Assembly: GCA_037178675.1 (NCBI GenBank)
Contig: JAYMGJ010000797.1
Location: 1-15,120 of the forward strand
Reading direction: 5' to 3'
Origin: Scleroderma bovista
Taxonomy: Eukaryota > Basidiomycota > Agaricomycetes > Boletales > Sclerodermataceae
DNA: 15,120 nt
Below are positions 1 through 9,146 of the stretch, piece by piece; positions within the stretch are counted from its first letter, which is position 1; every line of letters begins with the position of its first letter. Position numbers and translations under genes: made by a program. Under the pieces are notes generated by a model. That model saw only the letters and a program-made list of their open reading frames with translations. It was not told where the DNA came from and did no database searches.

Positions 1-142
1 CTAAATGTATCTTTACCAAGGCTTTTCGCCATGTGGGCGCTACCCGGATGAGCGTCCAAAACAAAGGGATGTTGAAAATAATGTCCCTCCAGCGACGACA
101 TACAGTTGCCAGCTCGTATTTTTGAACGCGGTGCGGGTCAGA
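1..142 (-). pseudogene. F-box protein gene fragment (partial duplicate, runs off the left edge)
   Basis: This segment matches 3073-3214 of the intact F-box gene with about 9 mismatches in 142 positions (counted by eye). Read on the minus strand it encodes the stretch just after the F-box core, including the motif VCRRWRDII and the following FWTLIR segment. The frame is open to the window edge and extends rightward to an ATG whose first base is at 187. Homology stops sharply at 142, and the sequence that would encode the F-box core itself (LPNELL region of the paralogue) is absent. It is therefore most likely a 5'-truncated duplicate. A rescued short gene starting at 187 is possible but unsupported. 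The part beyond the left edge cannot be judged. Confidence 0.75.
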
Positions 143-462
143 CAAACACCTTCCCAAGGCTTGGGGAAAGACAGACCCCTTATGCATTGTAGTATTATTC
201 AAAGCCAGGGTTTGAACATGAAGATTGGGAATGTGCCCGTAGGCCCCGGCTGATGTTGTTTGATCTTATCACATGCACGCTAAGTTTGCATGCCTGGTCG
301 ATTAGATCTTCACACAATATTTTCATCATTCTATGTATCCCCGCGACGCTGTTGATAACACTAATACACCGGCCGCATATCAAAAGATCAGTATAGTACA
401 ACAATACCAGATGAGACGGGCACAAGATGTTCCACCGCCGTGCTACTTGACCGCACCCTTAT
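143..462. other. intergenic, no gene recognised
   Basis: Lies between the F-box fragment and the 3' end of the hydrophobin gene. Short open frames here have no recognisable motif. It presumably contains the hydrophobin 3' UTR and polyadenylation region, but I see no clear signal. Confidence 0.5.
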
Positions 463-935
463 TCACAAGCCAAGGTTGACAGGAGTGCAACCAACGTTGA
501 TGAGACCGCTCTGTGGAATACATCGGTTGATTGTCCTCAAGCTCTGTTGTATATGGGCCACCTACGAATTGATCATTCTGGCAGCAGACGGTCTGCTGGG
601 CGCAATTAGCACCGGTTCCTACACCTATGACGGTGATAGGTGTGCAGTTGGTGGCCAACAGAGGGCCAACAAGGGGAATATTGCCGGCAATACCCAGCAG
701 GCCGGTGAGGAGATCGAGGTTGGTTTGGGTGGCCTACCAATGGAACATGCGCCGGTCAAAGTTTATTTCATGCATGAGCGATGTGAGATTATAAACTTAC
801 ATCGTAGGTTGATGTGCAGCATTGCAGAGTGCCATTACTGCAGGTGTCCCGGGCAGCGATAGACTCTGGCGCAGCGGCGACGATGGAGGAGAGGGTAAGA
901 ACTGGTAAGAGGAGGGCAGATACACGGATGAACAT
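463..935 (-). CDS. class I hydrophobin, three exons (complement of 463..510, 566..733, 801..935)
   Basis: Hydrophobins are small secreted proteins that self-assemble at air-water interfaces and coat hyphae and fruit bodies. The spliced product is 116 residues, the usual class I size. Residues 1-20 form a signal peptide (MFIRVSALLLPVLTLSS, then AAA before the likely cleavage). The eight cysteines are at 32, 39, 40, 75, 89, 95, 96 and 109, giving C-X6-CC-X34-C-X13-C-X5-CC-X12-C, which fits the class I pattern. The tail reads GLINVGCTPVNLGL. Intron 1 (734-800, 67 nt) has GTAAGT...TAG; intron 2 (511-565, 55 nt) has GTAGGT...CAG; both are phase 0. The start is the only ATG giving the signal peptide, and it lies 53 bp below a TATA box. 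All key residues are present, so it looks functional. It is flanked by two related F-box sequences. Splice sites are inferred from phase and family pattern. Confidence 0.93.
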
Positions 936-987
936 TTTCACTGGATTTGAGGACTGATGAAAGCATTAGCCTGGTCAGCAGAGACTC

Positions 988-993
988 TTTATA
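988..993 (-). promoter_or_regulatory. TATA box of the hydrophobin gene
   Basis: On the minus strand the sequence reads GTATAAAGAG, with TATAAA at 993-988, 53 bp before the hydrophobin ATG. That distance fits a transcription start about 25-30 bp downstream and a short 5' UTR, as in strongly expressed fungal genes. Function is inferred from motif and position. Confidence 0.65.
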
Positions 994-2014
994 CCTCTCC
1001 GACCCATGCGAGCGTCCTCATTTGTTCTAGGAACTTGGGTATCGAATGTGACCAAACGGACTGAGGAATAATTTTAGATTGTAAGCAAGAACATCGTGAC
1101 GCCTGTACATCGAATTTAGTAACATATGCGACAATAATCAGATACGGTTGCTCCAATTCTTACTTTCTTCGTGGCTATTCCTGTTCCCTCGAGTATTCGC
1201 ATGGAACACCGATCGCGTGCTGTTGAAGTTCAACACCCAGGCACACAGTCAAGGCATGTTCGCGCTCACCGGAAGATGAGAAAGTGACTTACGTGCAGCA
1301 ATCTCGCACCTCAAATTCCACGCGCTTCCGCCTCGAAACCTGAATTACATGTTGAATGGCAAACAAGGAACCTATTCGATGATCACAAGTAGCCGAGCTG
1401 TTAATGCACATGGTCAGACCTGGCCTGTGGCAGCTTCAAGAGATGAAAGGTCATAACTCTCACACGTGCATTCCAGATATCCATCAGCGTGAAGTACTCA
1501 AGTTAGTAACACAGGATCAAATGCCGTGCTCGTTGACGCAAGTACAACAAAGGGGGAAGTTAGTCCGGCAGCTATCTCTCGGAATGGGGATCGACTTGAC
1601 TCTGGACAACTGTGCTCATCGGATATATAAGTCATTCGATACGCATACCTTTACAGCAGTCAGTTGACCTGGTTGGAAAATGGTAAGGATGCGAGCAAGT
1701 TGCAACCAATGCTCACATGAACGTTTTTGTTTAGTTTTAGAATGTCGCCACACAACGTTGCTTGATCTGATAGGTTTACTGAGTTGCTCAAATAAACATA
1801 GGCTCAGCCTGATTGAAGGCTGTCCCTTTCCCAGCATGGACTGCGTGGGCACATTGCATTCAGCCCGCAAAGAATCGGGAACATAACTGCATGCTCTTCT
1901 AGTGGACTGATGACAGTAACGCCAAGACCATCAAAATGCTAGTGTCACCTACGACACCCGACTGACTGATAAACTCGTCCCAAACTTATCTGTGGCCTTC
2001 AGCTGAGATGGATA
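994..2014. other. intergenic, no gene recognised
   Basis: About 1 kb between the hydrophobin promoter and the 3' end of the F-box gene. Several open frames of 60-90 codons occur on both strands (for example 1404-1667 plus and 1616-1870 minus), but they overlap each other, carry no motif, and do not join into a convincing spliced protein. It probably holds hydrophobin upstream regulatory DNA and the F-box gene 3' UTR. Confidence 0.5.
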
Positions 2015-3438
2015 TCACATATCATCGGGGCCCATATTCTCCTGTACACAAAAATCAACCCCCCTACAATATTTACCAACCTCGTCCAAGGCACCCCGCT
2101 CTAACATGACTTGATGAAGGTCGGTAAAGGAAAAGAAAACATTTAGCGCCGGTCTTCCAAACTCCATTCGCTCCTTGAGCCATGGCACCAAGCGTCTCCG
2201 CATGGATCCGAACTTCTGAACATCACCGATGATAACGAACCTTTCGAGGTGTTCCCACCGGTCTATAGGACGTAAGCCGTCCTTGGGTTCAAGGAAGGAC
2301 CCCAGGTCTTGTTCCGTTACTTCCAGGCCCCGCACATTGGGAGCTGCGAGGCAAAGGTCTCTTGGGGTATAAGAAGAGCGTTCTCTCTGTGCAAACCGAA
2401 AGCTAAGTTCACGGACACTTGCCCATTTCGATTGGATCCTTCCGAGTGCAACGCATAAAACTTCATGCTGGGATTGGATATAGTTGACATGAGTAAGGTT
2501 TGGGGCTGCAAGGCCTTGCAAGAGTGCACTGGCGTGGGTGACCTCACATGAGAAGTATGCGAGGCGAGGTAAATGAATACTATTGGGTTGCATTTGCCAA
2601 TACGTAGTGTATCCTCGAAGTGAGAGGGTTTTCAGTCCTTGCAGTGAGGAAGACCGCAGCCACCTAGTGGCCTCGTCGGTGTAAATTCGGTAGAATGCAA
2701 TGTCAACGGAGAGTGTCTCAAGATTGGGAGGTAATCGGAATTCGTCAGGGGGGAAAAAGTCATGCCGGATTTCCAAGCTTCTAAGTCCAGGTATATTTTC
2801 TGGATAAAGGAATTTGGGATAGTAAGGAATCGGATGCCGATCCCGCCAGGCGGTCGGCGGGAGAGTTGGAATGGAAAGAAGTGTGAGTAAAGGAAACATG
2901 GTGCAGTCAAATTTTTGCAGGATGAACATGGTGTCGAGATCGTTCTCGGATGAGATGACGAGGCTATGCCAGCGATGCGTGGTGGGCATCACTATGTTCA
3001 GCAACGCGTTGAATTTGATTTTTGAACGAAAATCAGCAAATACGAGATCAAGGGGACATTGACGGCTTCTCTCTAAATGCACCTTCACCAAGGCTTTTCG
3101 CCATGTGGGCGCTATCCGGATGAGCGTCCAAAACGAAGGGGTGTTGACAATAATGTCCCTCCAACGACGACATACAGTTGCCAGCTCGTATTTTTGAACG
3201 CGGTACGGGTCAGATTGGGCAGGCGTTGTTTCGATAGTGATTTTCAGTATCTGGCACAAAAGCTCGTTGGGCAAGGATTTGATAGGGGATGGCTGGGTTC
3301 GTATGAATTTATCCTTCTTTACCCGCTGTAGTCGGGTTTCATAGCGAATGACACGCTGACGTTGTTGTGCTGCATCCGAAACGACGGTGCTCAAACTACC
3401 TTCCAGAGGTAGCTCAGAGGAGATTCCTGCAAAGCCAT
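2015..3438 (-). CDS. F-box domain protein (Agaricomycete F-box/LRR-like family)
   Basis: F-box proteins recruit substrates to SCF ubiquitin ligases through SKP1; the substrate here is unknown. An open frame covers 2015-3394 without a stop. The F-box begins at the SLPNELLCQIL segment and ends around VCRRWRDIIVNTPSFW. The remaining roughly 350 residues contain irregular leucine-rich segments (LRSLEIRHDF, LETLSVDI, LKTLSLRGY) like the variable LRR half of this family. The long frame has no ATG near its 5' end. A strong candidate start is the ATG at 3438-3436 in the context GCCATGG. It encodes 13 residues, then a 44-nt intron (3356-3399, GTAGTT...CAG) rejoins the frame in phase just before RVIRYETRLQR. 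A 74-nt intron ending at 3326 is an alternative. Family assignment is firm; the first exon is inferred. Confidence 0.85.
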
Positions 3439-4341
3439 GGCACCTTAATAGGCGTGTACCAAGACAACCCAGGGTTTACTCACTCTTCTTGGGCTGATAT
3501 CGTGGCATTGGGGAACAATGAATCGAACCGCGGGAACGGAGTCCAAATTGGGGGTCAATTTGGAGTTCCTGGAGTTCTGTGGCTAATAAAATGTGTTTGG
3601 GCCGATTTCATGCAAGGATGTATGTACTACATAGCAGCCTTGGTGCGTACTTGACGGATAGGTATTTACTATGCCCGTCCTTGGTACGCCACTTTTCACT
3701 GACTGAGGCATCTATCAAGATCATCACCTCCGACCAGTGTCGCAGTAGGGACATATTTGATGTAGTCGGCCTATGCATTGCTACTTCCGTGTGAGTTCTA
3801 TGTTATGTTCAACCAATAGCTAACCGTGAAATAAAGTAAAGGGGATAGACCTGTCGAAAAATATGTTTCAAGCATTGGACGCGAACACTAACATAGTACC
3901 CGCTCTACCATCCTGGTTATCAGGTCTGTTCAGTTTCGATAGTCCATAGAGAGCTGTGTTGTGATTTTTGATTCAAGGCTACTTATCGATACTGCCAAGG
4001 CATGTTTGCTTAGTTCTCTGAACGAAGATCAAGCAAGAGTAATGTCCGCGTTAATACTCTGCGCTCGCCTGTGCGTTTTTACGCGTTTTCAGGAAAGGCT
4101 TACACTCGTGTTTTATCACTGCCACATTGAGAGGCACCACAAGTTTTTTTTTTTTTCAAATCCTTGTTTATGGTCCTCAGGGCGAAGCCCTATGATAGAC
4201 CTGCCCATCCGTCGAGCCACAGGACAGTAGGTAACTAGTAAGGTTGAAAACTGTAATATCAAGATGGGGCGTGAGCCCTCAAAGTCCAAATGAAAGGTCA
4301 TCTGGTGTTGTTGGAGAACAAGGGGTAAAAGGCCAAAGAGC
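3439..4341. other. intergenic, no gene recognised
   Basis: Upstream region of the F-box gene and downstream flank of the interrupted minus-strand gene. Small open frames lack any motif. Visible structures are a 9-bp inverted repeat with a 5-nt loop (3542-3550 and 3556-3564, TCCAAATTG/CAATTTGGA) and a run of 13 T at 4144-4156. Confidence 0.5.
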
Positions 4342-4583
4342 CTATGTGGGGTGAGAAGGTAATGAAGGTAAACGGACAATGGCTACCATGGATGAAGCAG
4401 AAGGACTATCAGAGACATAAAGATCACCATTAGAGTCGAAACCTAAGGATTTCCTGACACAACCGTTAGCGAATTCAACTAGAAGGGACCTGGTAACATT
4501 GTCCGGTAAGGTGGAAGTGGATATGGGGACCACAGAGGAGTCGATTTTCTTGATGAAGTTGGGGCATTGAGGGTGGTCAATGA
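4342..4583 (-). pseudogene. 3' part of an unrecognised gene split by the copia insertion
   Basis: Minus-strand open frame reading inward from the insertion point: IDHPQCPNFIKKIDSS, then TLPDNVTRSLLVEF, KSLGFDSNGDLYVSDSPSA and SSMVAIV, ending at TAG (4344-4342). If the copia element and one copy of its 5-bp duplication are removed, this frame joins in phase to the frame ending LQQVI at 9366-9371, so the two pieces were one exon. The C-terminal sequence is ordered and non-repetitive, which argues for a real protein. I do not recognise the family. The copia LTR now supplies about 15 foreign residues upstream in this frame, which is not meaningful. Confidence 0.6.
4579..4583. repeat. target-site duplication, left copy (AATGA)
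   Basis: The five bases directly before the first base of the 5' LTR are AATGA, identical to the five bases directly after the 3' LTR (9366-9370). Five-bp duplications are standard for copia integrases. Confidence 0.93.
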
Positions 4584-4802
4584 TGTTAAGACCATAGCTA
4601 GATGGCAAGTCGGAGACAGCCACCAAAGCCGAACTGAGTCATCCGGCATGATGTCATAGTAGAGATATTGTATAAATACTATGGCCCGACATTTGAAATA
4701 TGATGACGACTTTGCTCGTTCTGTGCGTCCCGCTCAATTCCAATTGAGCTACCGCCGCGCTTGAGGCGCTCATCGTACGCAGAACTACCATAAATCTTAA
4801 TA
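4584..4802 (+). repeat. 5' LTR of the copia element
   Basis: Runs from TGTTAAGACC to CATAAATCTTAATA and matches 9147-9365 at 215 of 219 positions. The ends form a short inverted repeat, TGTTAAGA against TCTTAATA, so the LTR ends in TA rather than the usual CA. A TATA-like TATAAATA lies at 4671-4678 and would drive the genomic transcript. An 8-bp inverted repeat with a 2-nt spacer (GCTCAATT/AATTGAGC, 4732-4749) is present. Differences from the 3' LTR are at 4688, 4718, 4736 and 4756. Confidence 0.97.
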
Positions 4803-4822
4803 GGTTATGAGCCCCGCGTGCT
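4803..4822 (+). other. primer-binding site complementary to the 5' half of initiator tRNA-Met
   Basis: The bases immediately after the 5' LTR, starting GGTTATGAGCCC, are the complement of the anticodon arm of eukaryotic initiator tRNA-Met (GGGCTCATAACC). This is the half-tRNA priming known from Drosophila copia, whose site also starts GGTTATG, rather than the 3'-end priming of yeast Ty1. Its position directly at the LTR edge supports the LTR end at 4802. The tRNA match is from knowledge of conserved tRNA sequence, not from a search. Confidence 0.85.
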
Positions 4823-4879
4823 CGTAATCTCCTCAGGCGAGTCTAATCTTCGTTTTATTTATACTATAGGCCTACCCCT

Positions 4880-5884
4880 ATGTCGACGAACATTGGTACT
4901 AACATTCCTGGCGCGGGTGACCCCATGGAGACAATAACTACAGCCACGATGTCGTTGTCGTCAGAACCCACACCACAAGATGGCGCGACTATGTCGATGC
5001 CGTTTATGGAAGGACGCTTCCTAGGCGCAATTTCCACCTTCAAGGCTGCTGAGCCACTGGGAGATAGTAACTGGGTTGCCTGGAAGGGCCAAATTATTCC
5101 TATGCTTGAGTTAAATCGAGTGTGGGATCATTGTGAAGGGGATACTAACCCCATGCCCGAAAAGAGCGACCCAAAATATGAACAGTGGATGGTAGCAGAA
5201 CAGGTGGCAAAGGTGATACTTACCTTGAATATAAAGAACTCTCAGTTTGTGCACATTTCGCAGGCGGCGTCCATGAAACAGATGTGGGAGAATCTGACCG
5301 CCGTACATCAATCGTGAGGTAAACAAAGTATCTTAGCTCAGCGGCGAACCTTATATCAAACACGTGCGAAAGATGGCGACGATATTGTGGCTCACTTGAA
5401 TAAAATGCGTTCACTTCAAGCTGAACTTCATCAAATGGGGTCACAGATTAACGATGAGGACTTTAGCAATATGATTATATCGTCCTTACCTCCGTCGTGG
5501 GATTCTTTCACTGCATCATACCTTGGTGCCCAAACGGGAAAAGTGACGACCATGTCACAAGAGTTGATCGCGGTCATCCGTGACGAGTATAACCGTAGGA
5601 AGGCCCAAGGAACTGATACAGGAAAGACTGAGACGGCAATGACAGCCCAAGGGAAAGGAAAACGTACCAGGAAGAAGTTTGGACAAAGGGAGAAAGGGTT
5701 GAAGAAGCGTTGTACTATTTGTCAGCGCACAAACCACATCGCGGCCGAATGCTTCTATAAAAATGGGAAGCCGAAATGCGAGGGCTGTGGAAAGACGGGC
5801 CATACAACTGCTGCGTGTTGGCACAACACATCGGCAGAAAAAGGTGGTGAAATAAAGATGGTGCCTACCGAGAATGGAAAATGA
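4880..5884 (+). pseudogene. gag: copia gag (capsid and nucleocapsid) with an internal stop
   Basis: Gag packages the element RNA into cytoplasmic virus-like particles. The ATG at 4880 is the first in the frame, 77 nt after the LTR. The N-terminal half contains the copia gag core (NWVAWKGQIIPML, VAKVILTLNI, MWENLTAVH). It continues after an in-frame TGA at 5315-5317 with LNKMRSLQAELHQMG and NMIISSLPPSWDSF, typical of the UBN2-type gag. Two CCHC zinc knuckles follow (5711-5752, CTICQRTNHIAAEC; 5777-5818, CEGCGKTGHTTAAC), both with all ligands intact. The TGA at 5315 is explained by a single CGA to TGA change. A second TGA at 5882-5884 separates gag from pol in the same frame. It could be a natural readthrough stop or another mutation. 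The sequence is visibly more GC-rich than the downstream pol. Confidence 0.92.
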
Positions 5885-7213
5885 CGAAAAGTCGAGTGCA
5901 CTCAGCAGGTGCGCGATGTTCAGGAGGATGAAGAGATGGAGGATGGCACGTACGTCACCTTCACACATGTGTCACCCAACATAACTGATATAACCTGTGA
6001 CTCGTGGTTGGCGGATTCAGCCACTACGTCTCACATATCAAACAAGGAATCTAATTTTGCAAACTTCGTACCCATACAAAAATTTGTAAAGGGAGTTGGT
6101 GGTACCCGGGTGCCAGCTCAAGGACGAGGTACTGTAAAATTAAAAGGTTGGGTTAATAAAACATATATGATTATTGTCCTCTATGATGTATTATATGTAC
6201 CTTCTGCTCCCAATAACCTCTTCTCAATCTCTCGTCTTGATGAGACTGGAGGACAAGCCTTGATGGGTGAAGGCAATGTCCAACTATATGATAAAAATAA
6301 TAAATTGATATTAGTTGGACAACGTCTCGACAGAATGTACTTACTTGATGCAACAGTTATTAAGTCTGTTGCTGAACAAACACAGCAACATATAGAATGT
6401 CCATCATGGATGGACTGGCACCTCCGTTTTGGCCATGTTGGAATTACTGGCCTAAAACGAACATTACAAAAGGAGTTAGTCAGCGGACTACAAGTAAATG
6501 TGGACAGCCGCATACCAGACTGTGAGGCATGCATACAAGCGAAGCTTACACGTGCACCATTTCCACATTCTGTGGAGAAATATACAACATATCCTGGTGA
6601 GTTAACCCATACTGATCTATGGGAATCTCGCACTTTAGGATATACTGGTGTACGATATTTTATTTCGTTTGTTGATGACTATAGTCGGTGTGTTACTATT
6701 AAATATTTGAAAACAAAAAGTCAGGCCACTGAAAAATGCAAAGATTATTTGACTTACATTGAACAACAAAAGGGTGTTTTACCCAAAGCCCTCCATGCTG
6801 ATAATGGAAGGGAATATGTCAATAATGACTTAATAGTTTGGTGTGAGTCAAAAGGGATTAAATTTGAAACTACTGCGCCCTACTCACCAGAACAAAATGG
6901 TGTAGCAGAACGAATGAATCGAACCTTGGTTGAGCTTTTGCGTGCCATGTTAATTGCACGCAACCTCCCATCATTTCTTTGGCCTGAGGCTGTTGCATAT
7001 GCTGCTTATGTCCGTAATTGTTCTCACACTTGGGCACTTGACAACTCTACACCAATTCAAATGTGGTCAGGTCAACAACCAGATGTTTCTCACTTACGAG
7101 AATTTGGATCACCTGTATGGGCTTTACTAGAGGGCCAAAATCTTTCTAAACTCGAACCCAAAAGTAAATCATATCCTTTTATGGGTTTTGAGGATGGTCC
7201 TAAAGCAATTTGA
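5885..7213 (+). pseudogene. pol: copia pol part 1: protease and integrase
   Basis: In frame with gag. The aspartic protease motif is SWLADSATTSHIS with Asp codon 6014-6016; Ala follows DS where Gly is commonest. The GAG-pre-integrase zinc region reads WHLRFGHVG ... CEACIQAK (HHCC). The integrase core has Asp at 6614 (HTDLW), Asp at 6800 (HADNGREY) and Glu at 6908 (PEQNGVAER), spacing D-X61-D-X35-E, all present. A conserved segment SHLREFGSPVWALL follows. The frame ends at TGA 7211-7213 in the context KAI-stop-YY, where the family normally has Arg; CGA to TGA explains it. The protease would cut the polyprotein and the integrase inserts the cDNA. Translation of this part requires passing the 5882 stop, so it is inferred to be silent now. 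Confidence 0.93.
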
Positions 7214-9139
7214 TATTATGATGCTCATACTCGACAAATCCGTGTAACTCGTAATTATACATTTGGTCACTCCTTGGCATCAAGTGTGTCAAGTGATGAA
7301 GTGAAACAAACCCAGCTACAGCAACAAATTGAAGGACAAACAGAAGAGTCTAGTATTGCTCCATCTACTTCATGTACTGGTCAAAAAAGACCTTATGTTG
7401 AAGATAATGATGAGAACATACCAAGACGAAGTAAAAGGCCAAGAGTAACCCATGACTATCAATCTCTTCATGATCCATGGGCAGCAGAAGAAGAAACATT
7501 ATAAGAGGAATCATACCTCCATATTATGACTTCTGCTGAAACAATATATACAACCTTCTGTGAAAGTATGGTTGCACCAGAAAATCCTAAATCTCTAAAG
7601 GAAGCCCAAAAATGCTCTGATTGGCCACAATGGGAAAAAGCTATACAAGCTGAACTTGATCAATTAGATAAAATGGGTACATGGATTCTAGTAGATCCAC
7701 CCAAAGATCGAGTCCCTGTGTCCAACAAATGGGTACTTACTAAAAAATATGATAAAGAGGGCCACTTGCAAAAGTATAAAGCACGACTTGTAGCTAAAGG
7801 TTATTCACAAATGCCAGGAATGGATTATACAGATACCTTTGCCCCAGTTGTGCGTTTAGAAACAATCAGAACATTACTGGCCCTTGCTGTCTCTGAAAAT
7901 TGGGACATGCAGCAAATGGATGTTAAAGGGGCTTACCTAAATGGGACAATTAAAGAAGAAATTTATATGAGGCAACCTGAAGGTTATGATGATAATTCAG
8001 GACACCTTTGTCGCCTGATTAAATCCCTTTATGGATTGAAACAGGCTGGGCATGAATGGAATAACCAATTGAATAAACAATTGGAAACTCATGGATGGAG
8101 GTCATTGATTGTAGACCCATGTGCATATATTCGTAAAACTTCAGAGGGGATTGAAATTATAACAGTATGGGTTGATGACCTATTACTCTTTGCAAATAAT
8201 CCCTCATTGATGCAAAAAATGAAACATGAACTTCAGTCTATTTTTGACATCACTGATCTTGGTGAACCTGCTAAAATTGTAGGCATCGAGATCAGTCGAG
8301 ATCACAAAAATAAAACTGTGACTATATCACAGAAACAATATATTGATTCTATTTTACAAAAGGAGGGATTGGAAAATGCCAATTCAGTTGGCATGCCTAT
8401 GGATCCTAATATAAAATTGAATCCTTCTGATACAGAGCCAGATAATAATGGCAATAAAGCTTATGCCTCTCTTATTGGCTCACTTATGTATCTTGCTGTG
8501 GCCACAAGGCCTGATATAGCATATGCTGTCTATCACTTGGGTTCTTATATGGCAAACCCTAATATGTCTCATTGGACAATGGCTAAGAGAATCCTACGAT
8601 ATCTCTCAGGGACTAAAGATTGGGGAATAACAATAACCTATCAGGCTAAAAAGCCTACACCCAATGAGAATCACTTTATAGGATATTCTGATGCCAGTTA
8701 TGCCAATAATGATGATCTTACTTCTATCTCTGGATATGTATCCCTAATGAATGGAGGAGCACTCTCCTGGGGATCCAAGAAACAGAGTGATGTCTCTTTG
8801 TCCTCTACTGAAGCAGAATATATTGCCTTAGCTGAAGCAACCAGAGAAATAACATGGTTGTGTCATCTAATGGAAGGACTAGGATATAAACAACCACAAC
8901 CTACCAAATTATATGGGGACAATAGTGGATCTTTAGCTATAGCAAAGAATCCACAATATCATAAAAGGACTAAACACTTTGACATTAGACATCACTATAT
9001 AAGACAAAAAATTAAAGATCATATCATTGAGGTATTATATTGTTCAACTATTAATATGACAGCAGACATATTCACCAAGGCTTTGCCCAAACCCAAACAT
9101 CAAACACACTCAGTAGAGTTGGGACTGTCCCCAACTTGA
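7214..9139 (+). pseudogene. pol: copia pol part 2: reverse transcriptase and RNase H
   Basis: Continues the same frame after the stop at 7211 through a linker, with one more stop (TAA 7502-7504). The reverse transcriptase (RVT_2 type) is complete from WILVDPPKDRVPVSNKWV: YKARLVAKGYSQ, the Asp motif QQMDVKGAYLNG (Asp 7919), SLYGLKQAG, and the catalytic box VWVDDLLLF (Asp 8174 and 8177). In the segment after QAG the usual Arg is His (CAT 8051-8053), a possible CpG-type change. RNase H is complete: Asp 8690 (GYSDASYAN), SSTEAEY (Glu 8810 and 8816), YGDNSG (Asp 8918) and MTADIFTKALP (Asp 9065). The stop codon at 9137-9139 overlaps the polypurine tract. The long uninterrupted span 7505-9139 shows decay has been light. 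Confidence 0.95.
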
Positions 9140-9146
9140 AGGGGTG
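9138..9146 (+). other. polypurine tract
   Basis: GAAGGGG followed by TG lies directly against the 3' LTR start at 9147. This is the position and composition expected for the RNase H-resistant primer of plus-strand DNA synthesis. It overlaps the gag-pol stop codon. Confidence 0.85.

Noticed and set aside
440..862. 140-codon plus-strand open frame
   Set aside because: It is the antisense shadow of the hydrophobin gene and crosses its introns; it has no motif of its own.
1404..1886. Overlapping open frames of 68-87 codons between hydrophobin and F-box genes
   Set aside because: No motif, no plausible splice partners, and they overlap on opposite strands.
3403..3530. tRNA-like words: TAGCTCAGAGG (box A-like) near 3413 and GAATCGAACC near 3520
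   Set aside because: The box A-like word is on the plus strand and the box B-like word reads correctly only on the minus strand, so they cannot belong to one tRNA and no cloverleaf forms.
3961..4379. Two opposite 87-89-codon frames near the T13 run
   Set aside because: They overlap each other, one is driven by the poly-T run, and neither has family features.
4731..4757. tRNA D-arm-like sequence (GGTAGCTCAATTGG on the minus strand) inside the LTR
   Set aside because: It is the LTR palindrome; no box B or acceptor stem follows, and the same sequence recurs in the 3' LTR.
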